From positions 11,795,501-11,859,500 of the forward strand of contig OX344749.2 in the NCBI GenBank assembly GCA_947034885.2: DNA of 64,000 nucleotides, given 5' to 3'. Both the position numbers and the translations under genes were made by a program. The stretch's first letter is position 1. Each line of letters opens with the position of its first letter. This DNA is from Thuidium tamariscinum. Its lineage: Eukaryota; Streptophyta; Bryopsida; Hypnales; Thuidiaceae. This document shows, piece after piece, positions 59,510-64,000 of the stretch. Under the pieces are notes generated by a model. It ran no database searches, was not told where the DNA came from, and was given only the letters and a program-made list of their open reading frames with translations.

Positions 59510-62500
59510 ATGGTGATGCTGAGTAGAGGCCAAAGGTCAGGCGCGGGAAGTAAAGTGATCCTGGCGCTGGCTTTATTTTCTGGGATGTTGCTGATGCTTT
59601 TGGTGCTGCGCTTGATGGCCACGCCCTCGATTTTCCGTAGCAGAGCCGACGACGACGACGGGGCCGTCGTGGAATTGAAGCCGCCCTCCCTGAGGTGGGT
59701 TCAATTTGGGGTTTTGCGAGTTTTCATTTGCGAAGTTGATGACTGTATTAGGCTGTTGCTGTTCATCTGATTTGGTCGGTTACGGGAAGAGATTTTCAAG
59801 TTTAAATCATCCGCCTAATCTTAATTATCGTTTACTTACTGTGATCATTTGTGTGTGGGGTGCTCAAATGGCCCTATATTGCTCCTCGATTGTTGATCCG
59901 GTTACTTTGGAATTTGGGTTTCGATTTTGTAGTCTATGTTGTACTATGGGCTCGTTTGTACTAGAAAGGATCCCGTAGAAGGAAACCCAGCATACTATCG
60001 GTATAAGCTTGATGCTTTGGAGACCCTAGATCCCGACTACAGGTTGCTCTTCGTAGACTTCCATGAATCACTAACCCTACAAAGTGGAGAAAATAGGTTT
60101 TGTGATTAGCTTGCTAGGGCTTGCAGGACAGCCTGCCTTGGGTCTAATATTCTCTTTTACGAGAATGGGGTCTTAAGGTTGATGTCATTGATCTGTGTTT
60201 TTTATAAATAAATTAGGATCCTTCCTACAGGGAATACGACTTCTTGGCCTTTGATGCCCTATCGAACGTCGGGTTTATACAACAGATCCTTTACACTACT
60301 CTTGTCCCTGCTGTATGACCGGAAATGCCATACAGCAGAAGATTGTATGTTCTTATTTTGAGGCAATGATTTTTTATCACAGGCATGGGGATGACGACCC
60401 ATTGGCACCTTGGGTGGAAATCCTTTCTTGGGAACCCAGAGCTTTTCTGTATCACCACTTTCTGGTGAGTTTCCAATGATAGCTCTTTCTATGGTGCTAC
60501 CCCATCCTGCTATTTTGAAACCCAAACTTTTGTTGCTGGCGTTCACATTCTTTAGATTAGGTACCGATTGAGCTTTCTTGGTCTGAGTTTTTTAGGCACA
60601 AGTTATAAGTCTCCTTCTCAACAAGAGCTAGAGTGCAAACTTTTACTTGATTAGCATCGGCGTTGTAACTGCTATGGGCTGCCTGGGGATACTATTCCAG
60701 AGATGCAAAGAACAAAACATGTGTCAATCTATCTTATTTGAGAGTGTTGTATTGTGAACAGACAGAAGAGGAATGCAAGCATCTCATTAAGGTAGCTAAG
60801 CCAAGTCTAAAGAAGTCAACAGTTGTGGACAGCGTTACTGGAAAGAGCAAAGACAGTAGGTGTGTGGAGATGTGGCTCTTTCTTACTCTTGACACTCTCT
60901 CTCTCTCTGTTGATGTATTCAGCTAGCTATTTTCGATGGCATTCTATCTTTGGTCCTCCGTGGTTCAATTACTAGGAATTCACGTCTGTATTCTGAATTG
61001 CCTAAATTGTGTGAAATGAATGATGCTTCATTTTCGTCTCAATTTACGTAGCCTTGGACTGACACAAAAAGTGTGTTTTTCTGAGCTTTTTCAGAGTGCG
61101 CACAAGTTCAGGAACTTTCTTATCGCGGGGACAAGACCATATAATCCAAAGAATCGAAAAGCGAATAGCTGACTTCACTTTCCTACCGTCTGGTATACAT
61201 AATACGCCCTTCGGATTTTCCTTGCTTTTTTTTGTTTTGAAACAAATGAAACGGAATTTCATTGCAATGGGCAAAATACATGACCGGCAGCCACAATTGG
61301 CCTGCCGGGAATTTTCCTTGCTCTTGTAGTTCGTCTTGTGGTACTATGTTCCTCCATTCTGGAAATGCGACAATGGTTGTTCAGGAGTTGCCAGTGAAAA
61401 GTTCTGCTTCTCAGCAATGCGTTAAAGACGGGTTGCGATTGTTGTTGTCTGTAGAACAAGGTGAAGGCTTGCAAGTTTTGAAGTACCAAGAAAGTGAAAA
61501 ATATGAGCCTCACTATGACTACTTCCACGATGCTTTCAATTCCAAGAACGGTGGCCAACGGATTGCTACTGTGCTAATGTATCTGTGAGTTTCCCTGCTG
61601 GTCCTGTTTACGTATTCCTTGCAGCTAGTACACCCTTCTCCAGTACGTCAAATAGAGTGGGCACACTGCAATTTTTGTAACCCGCCCCTATAGTTGGGTT
61701 TGGTTGAAGTCCTGCCGATTCTTCGTCCGCTCATACGATTTCTGTTCAAGTAGCGGTGATGATGTATGACATATATTGACTGCTAAAACTGGCCAAATGA
61801 CATAGGCTACGTGTTTTATTCATTAGATTTTGAGTAAGCCAACTTTCTTAACCTGATTGAAAGCCAACTTTCATACCCTGAAGAAAATGAGATGGATGTC
61901 TACAACTGTATCTTACTCTCAAGATGTGTTGGACACGTCTATTATGCCTTGACATGTTAGCCATTCGGTTGCATGCGGCTTCTTTTGGTAGTCACTATAT
62001 TTCTTCCATCATCTACACTTTTGAGTAAAGGATTAAGCGTAGACATGGAGATCTTTGAGTTGAGCCAAGTTTCGTGTGCGATCTCATGGACCCAGTTGAT
62101 GCTCGGCATTTGCATGATGGGGCCAGATCAAATGTGGAGGAAGGAGGAGAAACCGTTTTCCCAGCTGCGAAGGTGAATGCCAGTGAGGTTCTCGATTGGG
62201 ATAAGTTATCAGAATGTGCGAAGGCTGGCATCTCTGTCCGGCCACGCATGGGAGATGCCTTGCTTTTCTGGAGTATGAAACCGGATGCGACCCTTGATCC
62301 TACTAGCTTACACGGTATTAAGCTTCTCTTTTTGAACTTAATATTCTCATTAAGTTATTGGCTATAACTCGAAAGAGAGGAGGCTTCGGCATTGACAGAA
62401 CCTACCTTGCATGTAAGGAAGTTTGAGTAGGACCTAACCCCCAAAACGAGCCAGTGCTACAGGGACAGAATCTCTTGTTGCGTAGCTGCTTGTTACTTCC

Positions 62501-62885
62501 AAGCCATTATTCAATGTCGGGCTGGTTCACGAGTGTAGGTTTAGGGTTTAGGTTTAAAGTTCTTCCTCGTCAAGACTGTTGAGGAAATCCATTCGTCTGG
62601 GCCAAGCTTCAGTTGACTTCACTTTAAGTTACTCTTGGAAAATTGCAAGAGCCCTTAACTTTTCTAGGAAGAAAGTCAGTTCTTCCATCTCTTGTATTAG
62701 TGCTGGTGCTCACCAAGATACTCATATGTTTGTCTATCTGGGATGGAGCTAAAAATTTGAAGCCGATGACTGCCTCTGAGCTTTATGATTTATGTTTCTG
62801 TGTGACAGGTGGTTGCCCTGTGATCAAGGGCACGAAGTGGTCTGCGACGAAGTGGTTGCATGTTGAGAAATATTCCGTGTGGTGA
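59510..62885 (+). CDS. P4H: Prolyl 4-hydroxylase, membrane-anchored, plant type
   Basis: Seven exons: 59510-59694, 60383-60464, 60762-60859, 61095-61192, 61455-61584, 62127-62314, 62809-62885. They sum to 858 nt, 285 residues, with consistent GT-AG phases. Residues about 16-33 are a single hydrophobic segment, so this is a type II protein of the ER/Golgi. The catalytic domain starts near residue 75 (ILSWEPRAFLYHHFL) and includes TSSGTFLSRGQD. Iron ligands are H174 and D176 in PHYDYFHD and H260 in SLHGG. A 2-oxoglutarate-binding lysine is likely K270 in GTKWSATKW. VEEGGETVFPAA and MGDALLFWSMKPDATLDP are family hallmarks. The enzyme hydroxylates proline in cell-wall proteins (extensins, arabinogalactan proteins) before O-glycosylation, using Fe(II), 2-oxoglutarate and O2. 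Length matches the short Arabidopsis P4Hs without a C-terminal ShK domain. The gene appears intact. Confidence 0.93.
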
Positions 62886-63742
62886 ACTTGCTTCAAGGAC
62901 GTTCTCTCTGCAGACGTTCCTTTCCCCTCGTCTTGTTTGCTCATTTATTCTTTTAAGTTTCACATATCCCTCACATGGAGCTTCTGTCAATGGAGCTGGA
63001 CTGGATAACTGAGTGGTGGAGAACTGGAGACTCCTCAACAGGAAGCTAGACTATGCCATGTAATCTTCTCCTACGTACAAGCAAACCAGAAAGTCACTCA
63101 TCTGCTGAGCACACAGCACAACCGGTAATGGCTTTGAACTTGTAGTGAGGAGAGATTTTTATTGGTTTGTTTGTTTGTTTTGTCATCATGGACAAATAGA
63201 GTCTCTAATGAAAAAATTTGGTTTCTGAGGAGAATTGCTTAAAAGCTTAGTGAAGCGTGAAACATGTATCGTAGAGGGATTGCACTAGATTGCTGAGAAG
63301 TGATTGCATAATACAAGCCGCATTGACAGGAGTTTTCCTCAATGCAGGACAATTCATGGTCCGGGATTGTTGAAATCAAATGAAGCAATCTTCTGGCGTG
63401 ACAAAGGCGGAATGCTCAAGGGGCTATTGGGAAGGACTAGAGTGTTTGTTTGCCTGGTCTCTGCATCTTGAAGAAATGGCAAGGGGTGTGTGTAAGGTAA
63501 CTGTACCTCATTACAACCCTTTTTAAAATGGGCTCATATACATTTTTGCCTTAAATGTATTGCCTCTATTCAAAGGGTTGCTTTTTAGGACACCTATTTT
63601 TAGGATTTCAAAAATTTCAGTGTTGTAGTGTTCTTATACTAGTGAAATTTTTTTTGGCGAATTATTGCCACAACCATACTTGATTTTTGAGTTGCCTCCC
63701 TTTGCACTAGAAAAAAAGTGGATGAAACTATCAAAATTATCT
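62886..63742. other. 3' flank of the prolyl 4-hydroxylase gene
   Basis: Presumed 3' UTR then intergenic DNA. No further gene seen. Confidence 0.5.
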
Positions 63743-64000
63743 TTAACTTTGAAGTGCCCTGACGTCCATATTTTGGATGATGAACAAAGGGCTTCAAGGC
63801 ACTATTTTTTTTTTTTTTTTTGAACAAAAGGGGCAAGCCCTCTGCATTAAGAATCAAGGCACTATTTCATCTAATTAACTTCTCATTTATCAAATGTAAC
63901 ACTTGAGTCTAGAAAAGACAACCTTCCTTAATGACCAAATTCATTTCATTCCTATAGATGATATATTTGTACAAAGCTATAAACGAAAATGACCAAAAAT
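63743..64000. mobile_element. TTAA-type MITE family C, copy cut by window end
   Basis: TTAA at 63743-63746, then a segment closely matching 57494-57680 (GACGTCCATATT, TTAACTTCTCATTTATCAAA). The right end lies beyond the window. It is interrupted by the 47-bp insertion at 63807. Confidence 0.65.
63807..63853 (-). mobile_element. Very short retroposed insertion: LINE/SINE 3' tail with poly-A
   Basis: A 13-bp direct repeat TCAAGGCACTATT (63794-63806 and 63854-63866) brackets 47 bases. On the minus strand these read as unique sequence with a small hairpin GGGCTTGCCC, then CTTTTGTTC and a run of A. Target duplication plus poly-A is the signature of target-primed reverse transcription. The related MITE at 57494 lacks the insert and shows one TCAAGGCACTGTT. 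A hairpin followed by poly-A resembles plant LINE/SINE 3' ends. Confidence 0.8.

Noticed and set aside
1..64000. tRNA genes, rRNA genes and CRISPR arrays
   Set aside because: No cloverleaf with proper A and B boxes, no rRNA core sequence and no spaced direct-repeat array could be recognised by reading either strand.

Overview
This is a nuclear window from a streptophyte plant, most likely a seed-free land plant such as a liverwort or another bryophyte. Four kinds of evidence support this. Islands of genes with short GT-AG introns sit in very AT-rich DNA full of small transposons. The genes belong to plant families (plant-type profilin, Bruno/CELF RNA-binding protein, membrane-anchored prolyl 4-hydroxylase). 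One gene encodes an H1-like, arginine-rich protamine-type protein, which fits a plant with swimming sperm. The species cannot be named from this sequence.

Layout. 1-7.8 kb: AT-rich intergenic DNA with non-autonomous transposons (a palindrome-ended MITE family, a CACTA-type element, a fold-back element). 7.88-8.71 kb: two-exon protamine-like gene. 8.7-15.3 kb: intergenic DNA with nested TTAA-flanked elements. 15.6-17.9 kb: profilin gene with a probable leader intron. 18.6-30.6 kb: MITEs and a 4.4-kb degenerate, probably transposon-derived gene on the minus strand. Its frame is largely kept but is broken by many stop codons, mostly TAG.

The main structure is a large palindrome. The arms 31341-39590 (+) and 47629-55878 (-) are 8250 bp each. 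They appear identical and free of indels: positions in the two arms always sum to 87219. Each arm holds a complete nine-exon CELF/Bruno-like gene, and the two genes point toward each other. Outside the arms, the 5' flanks (about 30.9-31.34 kb and 55.88-56.3 kb) are still homologous but clearly diverged. This points to an old inverted duplication whose core was recently homogenised, leaving two different promoters on identical gene bodies. The 8-kb spacer holds an intronless gene for a mitochondrial atypical SDR (COQ11-like). It also holds a nest of transposons: a GC-rich hAT-type element inside another repeat, beside a PIF/Harbinger transposase remnant.

56.4-64 kb: more intergenic DNA, an unexplained GC-rich segment, a seven-exon prolyl 4-hydroxylase gene (59510-62885), and a TTAA-flanked element cut by the window end that carries a 47-bp retroposed tail.

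The genes do not form an operon or an obvious pathway. They serve separate functions: sperm chromatin, actin dynamics, RNA regulation, mitochondrial/quinone metabolism and secretory-pathway hydroxylation. Gene models were built by hand from splice sites, reading phase and family knowledge, with no database search.
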